The notes beneath the pieces are model-generated. The model saw only the letters and a list, made by a program, of their open reading frames with translations, was not told the origin of the DNA and did not search any database. DNA of 13,364 nucleotides from Collinsella sp. (lineage in GTDB: Bacteria > Actinomycetota > Coriobacteriia > Coriobacteriales > Coriobacteriaceae). The position numbers were made by a program, and so were the translations under genes. The stretch is taken from the NCBI GenBank assembly GCA_019419555.1, contig DXZR01000009.1:1-13364 (forward strand), in the 5' to 3' direction. This document shows, piece by piece, positions 1-7,038 of this stretch (positions within the stretch are counted from its first letter, which is position 1; every line of letters starts with the position of its first letter).

Positions 1-148
1 CACGAATTGTTGGACAGATGTCGTTCGCTGTCCGCTCGCCTGCCGGGCGGGGCGGGAACATGCTTCCGTCCAAGAAATATCGTGCAAAAGGAATTCTGGC
101 TGAATTATTGTTCGCGTGGGTGATTCAGTCGATGAGGGCTATTTATGC

Positions 149-210
149 CCTGTCGGGGACTAAGGAGTGTCCCGGGGTGCCGGCAGGAAAGGAACGTCCC
201 TGAGTGCCGG
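149..210. repeat. GC-rich hairpin plus imperfect direct repeat
   Basis: CCTGTCGG at 149-156 pairs with CCGGCAGG at 180-187 (one G-U pair), enclosing GGAC 157-160 with GTCC 169-172. Overlapping this, the pattern GTCCC-N3-GTGCCGG occurs twice, at 169-183 and 196-210, a period of 27. No T-tract follows on either strand, so it is not a simple terminator. It could be a copy of a dispersed intergenic palindromic element or a decayed structured RNA; its function is unknown. Confidence 0.4.
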
Positions 211-218
211 GTGGTATG

Positions 219-254
219 AAAAAAGGCGAGGACCCGTAGGGAGTCCTCGCCTTT
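219..254 (-). terminator. Intrinsic terminator of the PTS gene
   Basis: A perfect 12-bp stem (AAAGGCGAGGAC 222-233 with GTCCTCGCCTTT 243-254) has a 9-nt loop. On the minus strand it ends in six T (219-224 read as A on plus). It lies 35 bases beyond the stop codon of the PTS gene, so that gene is transcribed without a downstream partner. Confidence 0.9.
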
Positions 255-289
255 GTTACAGGGGGCGATGTAATTCGCGAACTGCGGGA

Positions 290-2293
290 TTAGACCAGGC
301 GGGCGTTGATCGTCTTGGCGATCTCGGCGGCGTCGGTGGAACCCTTGACTGTGGCACGGAAGTCCTCGTCCATGAGCGCCTCGGCGACCTTGGACAGGAT
401 TTTGAGGTGCGTAGTGCCGGCCTGGGCACCGGGGATGAGCAGGGCGATAGCCACGTTGACGGGAGCGCCGTCCATGGTGTCCCAACCGGTCACGCCGGAC
501 TCGTCCTTGACGACGATGACGGCAGCCTCGGTAATGGCGTCGGACTTGGCATGCGGGATGGCGAAGCCCTCCATCATGCCCGTGGTGCCCTCGGCCTCGC
601 GGGCCAGGAAGGCGTTCATCACGGCGTCGGCGTCGCTGGCGATACCGGCCTTGACAGCCTGGTTGGAAACGAAGCTCAGAGCCTCGTCACGAGAAGCGAA
701 GTCCTCGGCGACAAAGACATTCTCGACCTTCACGAAGTCGGCAGCCTCGGCCTTGGGGGCCTCGACGGCAGCGGCCTTGGGGGCCTCAACGGACCTGGCT
801 ACAGGAGCGGCCTTCTGATTCTTCTCGAAATCGTACTTCTTGAAGGCCACGAACAGGATGCCACCGACCACAGCGCCGATGAGGATCGCGAGGACCCACA
901 GCGGACCGTTCTCGACAACGGGCAGGACCAGGAAGCCGCCGTGAGGCGCCGGATCGTGAACGTTGAAGAAGATGGTCAAGATGGAAGCGATGGAAGAACC
1001 GAGCATCATGATGGGCATGACGGGCCAGATGTTCTTGGTCATGAACGGAATGGCGCCCTCGGTGATGTGGGTGCAACCAAGGATGAGGTTGACGATACCG
1101 GCGTCATGATCCTCCTGGCTGAAGTACTTCTTGCCGACAACGACGGCGAAGGTGGTGATCAGCGGCGGAACGATGCAAGCGGCGGAGACGGCAGCCATGA
1201 AGTTGGTGCCGAAGTTGTAGGTCTCGGTGCCGACGCCAGCTTCGAGAGCGGTACCGAGCAGGAAGGTGCCAGTAGCGTAAGCAGCCTTGTTGACCGGGCC
1301 GCCCATATCAAAGGCGCACATGCAGCCGATGGCCAGGCCAAGGATCACCGGACCGGAGTTACCGAGGCTCTGCAGGAAATCCATCATACCCTGGTTAATG
1401 GCAGCCATGGGGCCGGAAATACCGAGCATGACCAGGCCGACGATGGCGGTAGAGCACAGCGGATACAGAAAGATTGCCTTCAGGCCATTAAGGCTCGCGG
1501 GAATTTTAGAGAAAACCTTCTCGAGCAGCAGGATGACATAGCCAGCAAGGAAGCCGCCGACGATGCCGCCCAGGAAGCCGAAGCCCACGCCGGCGCCACC
1601 GGCGTCGATCATGCCGGTCTCGGCGTTAACAGGCAGGCCCTGGATGGCAATCATACCGGCAACGAAACCGGGGACGAGCGCCGGGCGCTTGCCGATGGAT
1701 TCGGCGATGTAGGCGGAAAGCACCGGAACCATAAGGTTCATGGCGATGCCGCCGATGATCTTGAGCATCGCAGCAAAGCTGTTGTAGTCGGCAGCCGTCG
1801 AATCAAAGGACGTGATGCCCCACAGGAACGAAATGGCGGTCAGAACACCACCGGCAACGACGAAGACCAGCATGTGGCTGACGCCGTTCATGAGGTGCTT
1901 GTAGATGACGTGGCCGATGGACTCCTTCTCCTCGACCTCGTCCTCGACATCGGCGGCAGCGGCAACCGTGTCGTCGCCCTTGGCGGCGAGCGCGCGGTCG
2001 ATCAGCTTACCAGCAGTCTCGACAGACAAGGCCTTGGAAACACCAACGGAAACCATGGGCTTACCGGCGAAACGCTCAGCCTGGACATCCTTATCGGCTG
2101 CGACGACGACGGCCTTGGCACCGGCGATCTCGCTCTTGGTGAGCTCGTTCTCGACACCGACCTGGCCATGAGTCTCGACCTTAATGGTCAGACCGCGCTC
2201 GGCAGCTGCCTTCTCCAGCGCCTCCTTCGCCATGAAGGTGTGCGCAATGCCGGTCGGGCAACCGGTCGCGGCGATGATGTCAAACTTAGCCAT
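290..2293 (-). CDS. PTS fructose-family transporter, EIIBCA fusion
   Basis: This is a phosphotransferase permease that imports and phosphorylates a sugar, probably fructose or a related hexose, at the membrane. In the 667-residue protein the IIB domain is first, with phosphocysteine Cys12 in ATGCPTGIAHTF. The multi-spanning IIC domain covers roughly 127-485 and carries the family motifs DMGGPVNKAA (329-338) and CTHITEGAIPF (407-417). An Ala/Pro/Glu linker at about 493-519, with EAPKA twice, leads to a C-terminal fructose-type IIA domain whose phosphohistidine is His581 (GFAIPHAKSD). The start at 2293 is chosen because AAGGAGGGACAC sits directly before it and because IIB begins there; an upstream in-frame extension of 24 codons adds no family sequence. 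The domain order B-C-A differs from the common A-B-C. No 1-phosphofructokinase gene lies beside it. The substrate is inferred from the family only. Confidence 0.93.
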   Translation of the reverse strand: MAKFDIIAATGCPTGIAHTFMAKEALEKAAAERGLTIKVETHGQVGVENELTKSEIAGAKAVVVAADKDVQAERFAGKPMVSVGVSKALSVETAGKLIDRALAAKGDDTVAAAADVEDEVEEKESIGHVIYKHLMNGVSHMLVFVVAGGVLTAISFLWGITSFDSTAADYNSFAAMLKIIGGIAMNLMVPVLSAYIAESIGKRPALVPGFVAGMIAIQGLPVNAETGMIDAGGAGVGFGFLGGIVGGFLAGYVILLLEKVFSKIPASLNGLKAIFLYPLCSTAIVGLVMLGISGPMAAINQGMMDFLQSLGNSGPVILGLAIGCMCAFDMGGPVNKAAYATGTFLLGTALEAGVGTETYNFGTNFMAAVSAACIVPPLITTFAVVVGKKYFSQEDHDAGIVNLILGCTHITEGAIPFMTKNIWPVMPIMMLGSSIASILTIFFNVHDPAPHGGFLVLPVVENGPLWVLAILIGAVVGGILFVAFKKYDFEKNQKAAPVARSVEAPKAAAVEAPKAEAADFVKVENVFVAEDFASRDEALSFVSNQAVKAGIASDADAVMNAFLAREAEGTTGMMEGFAIPHAKSDAITEAAVIVVKDESGVTGWDTMDGAPVNVAIALLIPGAQAGTTHLKILSKVAEALMDEDFRATVKGSTDAAEIAKTINARLV

Positions 2294-2314
2294 GTGTCCC
2301 TCCTTCTTGAGTAC

Positions 2315-2330
2315 AGCGCCCGCGGGCGCT
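2315..2330 (-). promoter_or_regulatory. Perfect 16-bp palindrome in the PTS leader
   Basis: AGCGCCCGCGGGCGCT is a perfect palindrome, able to form a 6-bp GC stem with a CGCG loop. It lies 21 bases upstream of the PTS start codon and ends close to its ribosome site (about 2296-2307). A second hairpin, ACGCGC 2338-2343 with GCGCGT 2350-2355, lies just upstream in the transcript. Together they could modulate leader read-through or translation; that role is inference. On the plus strand the second hairpin is followed by TTTTT and could alternatively block antisense transcription. Confidence 0.45.
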
Positions 2331-2369
2331 CCCCTACACGCGCTTCGATGCGCGTTTTTCCACAACTGA

Positions 2370-2398
2370 AAGATACCAACCTACCGTCCGCGTGAGAA
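2370..2398 (-). promoter_or_regulatory. Probable promoter of the PTS gene
   Basis: On the minus strand there is TTCTCA (2393-2398) as -35, a 17-bp spacer, then TATCTT (2370-2375) as -10, preceded by TGG, giving an extended -10 (TGGTATCTT). Transcription would start near 2363, leaving a leader of about 70 nt with two hairpins. A TGAAAG box (2367-2372) overlaps the -10, which would suit repression by the divergent regulator. Confidence 0.45.
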
Positions 2399-2420
2399 AA
2401 GACAAGGCGCAATTCTCCGG

Positions 2421-2435
2421 TGAAAGGTTCTTTCA
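2421..2435. promoter_or_regulatory. Candidate operator of the RpiR-type regulator
   Basis: TGAAAGGTTCTTTCA is a perfect 6-bp inverted repeat with a 3-bp spacer, placed between the divergent PTS and regulator genes. The same TGAAAG half-site recurs at 2367-2372 and 2453-2458, and AAACGGCAAG is directly repeated at 2443-2452 and 2476-2485. RpiR-family proteins are dimers that generally bind dyads near their own gene, so this is the best operator candidate; binding itself is inferred. Confidence 0.5.
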
Positions 2436-2511
2436 TAACCGTAAACGGCAAGTGAAAGTTTACCATCAACACTTGAAACGGCAAGGTGTATCTTGTAATT
2501 GAAAATGCCCG

Positions 2512-2517
2512 TATACT
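2512..2517 (+). promoter_or_regulatory. -10 box candidate for the regulator gene
   Basis: TATACT lies 48 bases upstream of the regulator start codon on the plus strand, giving a leader of roughly 40 nt. I see no good -35 hexamer at 16-18 bp spacing, so the promoter could be weak or activator-dependent. Confidence 0.35.
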
Positions 2518-2565
2518 ATGGCATTGCAAATCAAGTTAGATTTTCATGCCAACCAGGAGCCATCC

Positions 2566-3423
2566 ATGACCGATAGTAGCAAAAGCGCACTTTCCCTCAT
2601 TAGTACCCACCAGGGATACAGCGAGTCCGAGCAGCGCATTGTCGACTATATATTGGAGCACCAGTCCGAGGCGCCACGCCTCACGGCGGCTCAGCTCTCG
2701 CGCGCTGCCGCCACGTCCGAGGCGACCGTTTCGCGTTTCTGCCGCAAGCTGGGCTTTGGCAGCTTCCGCAGCTTTCAGTTTTCGTTGGCGCGCGACTTAG
2801 AGAGTCAGCGCAACGAGGGCCTGACCGACGAGGTCTCGCTCGACAACATGGAGCAGAGCCTTAAAAATATCCTCGCCGCCAAGGTGAGTGAGCTTAATGC
2901 GACCATCGACGGCATTGATCACGACACGTTGGCCGCAGTTGTACACGCGCTTAAGAATGCCGGCGTTATTGAGTTTGCGGCCGTAGGCAACACCAACGCC
3001 GTCGCGCTCGACGCGACGTTCAAGTTCTCGCAGCTGGGCCTTCGTTGCATGGCAAGCACCATCAGCGAGACCTCGATTGGTTTTGCGCTCACGCTGCGCC
3101 CCGGTGACGTTATCGTGCTGATCTCAAACTCCGGCAAGTCGCGCCGTCTGAATCGCATGGCAAAAGCGGCTCGCGACTGCGGCGCAACCGTAGTCGTCAT
3201 CAGCAGCGACAGCAAATCCCCGCTCGCGCGCCTGGCAGACTACACCTTTAATACCGTCAACCACGAAGCACTACTGACAACGGGCGACTTCGCGTTCTCC
3301 AAGATGAGCGCCACGATGATCATCGAGGTCATCTACAACTTCCTGCTGCCCGAAATCGAAGACGCCCGCGAGCATATCAGCTACTACGAAGAGCTCATCC
3401 AGCCGGATAAGGTTGTGGAGTAA
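2566..3423 (+). CDS. MurR/RpiR family transcriptional regulator
   Basis: This 285-residue DNA-binding regulator is likely to sense a phosphosugar. The N-terminal helix-turn-helix domain (about 1-77) has the family pattern LTAAQLSRAAATSEATVSRF (39-58) followed by KLGFGSF. A SIS (sugar isomerase) domain occupies about 120-255 and carries LISNSGKSRR (185-194), the usual sugar-phosphate loop. Length is typical. The start at 2566 is preferred over an earlier in-frame ATG (2518) because AGGAG at 2555-2559 is 6 bases before it, and because the 2518 codon would overlap the -10 region. The gene is divergent from the PTS permease, so it most likely controls that permease and itself in response to the imported sugar phosphate. 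Whether it represses or activates cannot be read from sequence. Confidence 0.92.
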   Translation: MTDSSKSALSLISTHQGYSESEQRIVDYILEHQSEAPRLTAAQLSRAAATSEATVSRFCRKLGFGSFRSFQFSLARDLESQRNEGLTDEVSLDNMEQSLKNILAAKVSELNATIDGIDHDTLAAVVHALKNAGVIEFAAVGNTNAVALDATFKFSQLGLRCMASTISETSIGFALTLRPGDVIVLISNSGKSRRLNRMAKAARDCGATVVVISSDSKSPLARLADYTFNTVNHEALLTTGDFAFSKMSATMIIEVIYNFLLPEIEDAREHISYYEELIQPDKVVE

Positions 3424-3431
3424 AATGCGTA

Positions 3432-3464
3432 GTGGGACAAAAATTTCAGTCTATTTTGTCCCAC
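3432..3464. terminator. Hairpin between convergent regulator and recN genes
   Basis: GTGGGACAAAA (3432-3442) pairs perfectly with TTTTGTCCCAC (3454-3464) around an 11-nt loop. It lies in the 59-bp space between two converging genes, where a bidirectional terminator is expected. Neither side has a clean T-tract outside the stem, so it may rely on the stem's own A/T end, or it may be a dispersed palindromic element doing the job. Confidence 0.6.
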
Positions 3465-3482
3465 CAACACCGCTGATACGAC

Positions 3483-5111
3483 CTAACCTCGAGCTTCTTC
3501 GAGCATCTGCTTTGCGTGCGCCAGGCTAGCCTCGGACTGATCGCCGCTCAACATGCGGGCGATCTCGGCGGTACGCGCTTCGCCGGTTACCTCGTCCAAA
3601 TGCGTCTGGGGAACATCGCCTGGTTCCTTGCTGACAACATAATGCTTGTCGGCCATGACGGCGACCTGCGCCAAGTGGGTTACGACAATCACCTGATGCG
3701 TAGAGGCGAGATCTGCCAGCACGCCCGCGAGTGCACGCGCCGTGGAGCCACCGACACCGGCATCGACCTCGTCAAACACCAGCGTATCGACACCGTCCGC
3801 GTTACCGAGGACAACCTTGCTTGCAAGCATGACGCGGCTGAGCTCGCCGCCCGACGCAATGCGGCGCAGGGGACGTGGCGTCAAGCCGGCACCGCTGCGG
3901 TATAGCAGCTCGTAGCTCGAAGGACCAACGGGCGTCCACTCAGCACGGGGAAGATCGCGCGACTCCCAGACGAGCTCGGCACTACCCATCTCCAAGCGCG
4001 CCATCTGGCGGCCAACCTCGTGGCAGAAGCGCGGGGCCGCCGTATTGCGTGCGCGCTTAAGTGCCTTGGCAGCGGCAAACAACTCGCGCTCGGCGCTCCC
4101 GAGTGCCTCACGCGCCTTTTTGATCTGCTCATCGCCATCATCGACCAGGGACAGCAGCTCTTGCGAGCGATCGCGCATGGCAAAAACATCGTCCATGGTG
4201 GGACCCCACTGACGCAACAGGCCCTTGAGGTCGGAATATCGCTCACGCATGCGTGCGAGCTCGCGCGGGTCGAAGGCGACGCCATCGCGATAGGTACGAA
4301 GCTCGTTCGCGCAATCCTCAAGGGAGATACAGGCATCCGAAAGCGCATCGGCAATGTCGCCCAGTTTGCGATCGACGGTAGCCATTCGGGAAAGTTCTGC
4401 CACGGCGCTGTTCACGGCGTCGAGCGCTCCCCCTTCGGAGGCAAGCGATGCATGGGCATCGTTAGCTGTGGCAACCAGTACCTCGGCATGTTCGGAGCGC
4501 GGCAGCAGTTCCTCGAGTTCCTCATACTCGCCCGGTTTGGGGTCGACCTCGCCGATGCGCTCGAGCGCAAAGCGCTCTTCCTCGACGCGACTCCCCCGCG
4601 CACGTGAGGCCTCCTCGACGCGACGGACCTCCTTGGCAGCCGCGCGCGAGGCTTTAAAGCAAGCACGGTAGTGCTCGAGCGCCTCGAGCGCAGAGCGTCC
4701 CGCCCAGGCATCGACCATCGCAACGTGATGCGCCGGATCGAGCAAGCGCTGGTGCTCGTGCTGGCCGCACAGATCCATCATCACGCCGACGCGCTCCGAA
4801 AGCTCGCGCACACTGGCAATGCGACCGTCAATCTTCACGCGGCTGCGGCCCTCGGCAGAAAGGCTGCGCTGTACGGTGAACCCATCCGTGTCGTGCGGTC
4901 CGTCGAAGAGTCGCGCCTCGACGCTCGCCAGTGCCTCGCCCTCGCGCACCGTCGACGAATCCGCACGCTCGCCCATAATTAGCTTGAGGGCCGAGAGCAG
5001 CGCGGTCTTGCCGGCGCCAGTCTCGCCAGTCAGGACAGTCAGGCCGGCACTCGGCACCAGCGTCGCCTCGCGAATGAGTGCAATGTTATAAACCTGAAGC
5101 TCATCGATCAT
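3483..5111 (-). CDS. recN: DNA repair protein RecN
   Basis: RecN is an SMC-like ATPase that acts early in recombinational repair of double-strand breaks. This 542-residue protein has the RecN layout: an N-terminal ATPase half with Walker A GETGAGKT (29-36) and the LCGQHEHQ segment (114-121), a long charged, coiled-coil middle (about 145-355), then the C-terminal half with the ABC signature IASGGELSRVML (418-429), Walker B TLVFDEVDAGVGG (443-455) and VTHLAQVA (477-484). Length is normal and no key residue is missing. The start at 5111 has GGAG 6 bases upstream and overlaps the end of nadK by 11 bases, so the two are probably translationally coupled. It is last in the efp-to-recN run. No SOS (LexA) box is evident inside the operon next to it. 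Confidence 0.97.
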   Translation of the reverse strand: MIDELQVYNIALIREATLVPSAGLTVLTGETGAGKTALLSALKLIMGERADSSTVREGEALASVEARLFDGPHDTDGFTVQRSLSAEGRSRVKIDGRIASVRELSERVGVMMDLCGQHEHQRLLDPAHHVAMVDAWAGRSALEALEHYRACFKASRAAAKEVRRVEEASRARGSRVEEERFALERIGEVDPKPGEYEELEELLPRSEHAEVLVATANDAHASLASEGGALDAVNSAVAELSRMATVDRKLGDIADALSDACISLEDCANELRTYRDGVAFDPRELARMRERYSDLKGLLRQWGPTMDDVFAMRDRSQELLSLVDDGDEQIKKAREALGSAERELFAAAKALKRARNTAAPRFCHEVGRQMARLEMGSAELVWESRDLPRAEWTPVGPSSYELLYRSGAGLTPRPLRRIASGGELSRVMLASKVVLGNADGVDTLVFDEVDAGVGGSTARALAGVLADLASTHQVIVVTHLAQVAVMADKHYVVSKEPGDVPQTHLDEVTGEARTAEIARMLSGDQSEASLAHAKQMLEEARG

Positions 5112-5961
5112 GACGGACTCCGTAGAATACGCGGCTCACCGAGTTATAGAAGCTCTCGGGGCCGTAATCCAGCAGCAACACATCTCCGGGCCCGCGGCGC
5201 ACCGCCACGCTCTCAACGGTGCCATCGCAGGTAATAAACTGTCCATCGATAGCGATCGCCGGAACGCTCGGGCGATCATCGGACATAAAGATTTCGACGA
5301 CATCACTCGGCGAGGTCAAAAAGGCACGAGCCTGAATGGTGTGCGGCGCAATGGGTACGCAGACCATGCCCGTATAGTCGGGGCTCACGATGGGGCCACC
5401 GGCACTGAGCGCGTAACCCGTAGAACCAGTCGCCGTGGACACGACCACGCCGTCGCCACGCAGACGGTCGATATGATGGCCGGACACCGTGATGTCGAAC
5501 TCGACCATATCGGACAGCGGACCGCGGGTAAGCGCCATGTCGTTGAGGGCGAAGGTGCGCACGACATCCTTCGTACCGTCTTCGCGCACGGACACGATAT
5601 CCGCGGCGATGGTGGCGCGACGGCTCACGTGCAGCTCACCGGACAGGGCGTCGCTCACGACCTGCAGGATGTCGCGCTCCTCGGGGCTCGCAGCAGTTAG
5701 AAAGCCCAGGTGACCATAGGAAAGACCGAGGATAGGAATCTCACGATGGTTGAGGATGCGGGCAGCGCGCAGCAACGTACCGTCGCCGCCGAGCGTAATG
5801 ACCAGATCGGAGCCGTCAATATCAGGCGTGCTCTGAATCTTGGATCGCTGGTCGGCAGCCCATGCGACCTCATAGCCCTGGCGAGTCAGCCAAAGCTCGA
5901 GCATCAGGCCGCTCTCGACCGCCTCTTGCTTGTAGTAATTGGGAACCAGAAAGACCTTCAT
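5101..5961 (-). CDS. nadK: NAD kinase
   Basis: This cytoplasmic enzyme phosphorylates NAD to NADP. The 286-residue protein has the family's GGDGTLL motif (58-64), the NAD-contact segment ALNDMALTRG (138-147; the acidic residue after Asn is Asp, where many members have Glu), and the conserved stretch GDGVVVSTATGSTGYALS (169-186) continuing into AGGP. Length is typical. Its ATG overlaps the stop of tlyA by 4 bases (ATGA), and recN begins inside its end, so all three are probably translated together. The tlyA, nadK, recN order is known from many Gram-positives; an argR gene that often lies between nadK and recN is absent here. Confidence 0.96.
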   Translation of the reverse strand: MKVFLVPNYYKQEAVESGLMLELWLTRQGYEVAWAADQRSKIQSTPDIDGSDLVITLGGDGTLLRAARILNHREIPILGLSYGHLGFLTAASPEERDILQVVSDALSGELHVSRRATIAADIVSVREDGTKDVVRTFALNDMALTRGPLSDMVEFDITVSGHHIDRLRGDGVVVSTATGSTGYALSAGGPIVSPDYTGMVCVPIAPHTIQARAFLTSPSDVVEIFMSDDRPSVPAIAIDGQFITCDGTVESVAVRRGPGDVLLLDYGPESFYNSVSRVFYGVRHDR

Positions 5962-6770
5962 AGCGTTGCAGCTTTCTCGCTCATAACCGATACCTGGGAT
6001 TGCAGCTCGTCTTGCGAGCGATCGCCGGGGTCAAATCTCGTGCCGTACAGGAAAAACTCAACGTTGCCCTTGGCACCATGAATGGGCGACACGCACACAT
6101 CGACCGGGAACAGGCCCTTGGCAGCAAAGAGTTCAACCGCCGCCACGAGTGTATCGCGGCGCACGGCGGGATCGGTCACAATGCCGCCCTCGCCCACCAG
6201 CGCCGCCGGAGCCTCAAACTGCGGCTTTACGAGCGTGCAGAATGCACCCGTAGGCGCCAGGCACGCCAGTACCGCATCGATAATGTTCGCGATGCTGGTA
6301 AACGAGACATCACACACAGCCAGGTCGATAGTGCCGGCATAGCCAAGCTCAGGCAGCTGCGTCACGTTTGTGCGCTCATGCAGCGTCACGCGATCGTCCT
6401 GGCGCAACGACCAATCGAACTGGGCGCGACCCACGTCCACCGAGACAACGGTCGCAGCTCCGCGCTTGAGCAGACAATCGGTAAAGCCGCCGGTAGAGCA
6501 GCCCACATCCAGACAGGCAAGGCCCGTCGGATTGATGCCAAACGCATCAAGCGCGCCTTCGAGCTTAAGACCGCCGCGGCCAACATAGGGAATGCGCCCC
6601 TTCACATGCAGCGGCAGCCCCGGGATCACCTTAAGGCCCGGCGAAGTCAAGCGCTCACCGCCACTCGAGACCAAGCCGGCCATAAGAGTGCGAAGGGCAT
6701 CCGCGCGATCGGCGCAGATGCCCTGTGAAATCAGTTCGTCATCAAGACGCACGCGTTTCATGAATGCCAT
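5958..6770 (-). CDS. tlyA: TlyA family rRNA 2'-O-methyltransferase
   Basis: The protein has an S4-like RNA-binding N-terminus (about 5-60) and an FtsJ/RrmJ-type SAM methyltransferase domain. Counted from the ATG at 6770 (270 residues), visible motifs are YVGRGGLKLEGAL (62-74), the SAM loop LDVGCSTGGFTD (87-98), CDVSF (153-157), VKPQFEA (181-187) and NVEFF (236-240). The K-D-K-E set expected for this fold is present as Lys69, Asp154, Lys182 and Glu238. Members methylate 2'-OH groups of cytidines in rRNA; in mycobacteria this underlies capreomycin sensitivity. The start is uncertain: TTG at 6773, ATG at 6770 and ATG at 6761 are all possible, and none has a strong ribosome site; 6761 (MKRVRLD) best matches the usual beginning of the family. 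It overlaps nadK by 4 bases. Confidence 0.95.
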   Translation of the reverse strand: MAFMKRVRLDDELISQGICADRADALRTLMAGLVSSGGERLTSPGLKVIPGLPLHVKGRIPYVGRGGLKLEGALDAFGINPTGLACLDVGCSTGGFTDCLLKRGAATVVSVDVGRAQFDWSLRQDDRVTLHERTNVTQLPELGYAGTIDLAVCDVSFTSIANIIDAVLACLAPTGAFCTLVKPQFEAPAALVGEGGIVTDPAVRRDTLVAAVELFAAKGLFPVDVCVSPIHGAKGNVEFFLYGTRFDPGDRSQDELQSQVSVMSEKAATL

Positions 6771-6796
6771 CAACCATTCGTATCCGGAGATGCGGC

Positions 6797-7036
6797 CTAG
6801 CTATCCTGGGATTCGTTTGCCGCATCCTCATCGTATTCCTGCTCGAGCTTGTCGGCCTCACGCGGCGTCAACTCAAACTTGTCGACCATATCGACCGCGC
6901 GGGAGCCCAGCTCAATCGCTTCGTCAAACAAATCGAGCGAACGCTCCAAGGAGGTATCCTTGGAGCGAACGGTAGCGATGATCTGATCCAGACGGTCCGA
7001 AATCTCATCAAAGTTACGGACAGAACCCTCTGGCAT
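6797..7036 (-). CDS. xseB: Exodeoxyribonuclease VII small subunit
   Basis: This is a 79-residue all-helical protein. The pattern NFDEISDRLDQIIATV followed by SLERSLDLFDEAIELG (about 29-44) is the XseB core, which packs on the large subunit XseA to make an enzyme degrading single-stranded DNA. The tail after about 62 is acidic and loose (EYDEDAANESQDS). GAGGAG sits 5 bases before the ATG and straddles the end of nusB, whose stop codon lies 2 bases upstream. The large-subunit gene xseA, usually adjacent, is not in this window. Confidence 0.93.
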   Translation of the reverse strand: MPEGSVRNFDEISDRLDQIIATVRSKDTSLERSLDLFDEAIELGSRAVDMVDKFELTPREADKLEQEYDEDAANESQDS

Positions 7037-7038
7037 GG

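Larger units (their letters stand above)
1..289. other. Non-coding region left of the PTS gene
   Basis: No convincing gene lies here. The only open frame of any size (18-203, plus) has no recognisable domain and no good ribosome site. The stretch contains small inverted repeats (GGACAG 12-17 with CTGTCC 28-33), a nested hairpin and a 15-nt direct repeat at 149-210, and the terminator of the PTS gene at 219-254; the latter are listed separately. I found no confident promoter. Confidence 0.6.

Noticed and set aside
18..203. Small plus-strand open frame of 61 codons
   Set aside because: No recognisable family, no clear ribosome site or promoter; lies across hairpin/repeat sequence.
2338..2360. 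Plus-strand intrinsic terminator (ACGCGC/GCGCGT then TTTTT)
   Set aside because: No plus-strand gene ends here; the stem is only 6 bp, so it was treated as a leader hairpin with the terminator idea left as an alternative.
2294..2365. Extended N-terminus of the PTS protein (24 extra residues)
   Set aside because: The extension is Ala/Arg-rich without family sequence, and the strong ribosome site directly precedes the ATG at 2293.
167..2395. Long plus-strand open frame of 742 codons opposite the PTS gene
   Set aside because: It is composition-driven: rich in Gly, Asp, Val and His with no domain pattern, no ribosome site, and entirely antisense to a strong gene.
4020..4607. Plus-strand open frames inside recN, tlyA, nadK, efp and the peptidase gene
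   Set aside because: They are shadows of the minus-strand genes with no family patterns or ribosome sites.
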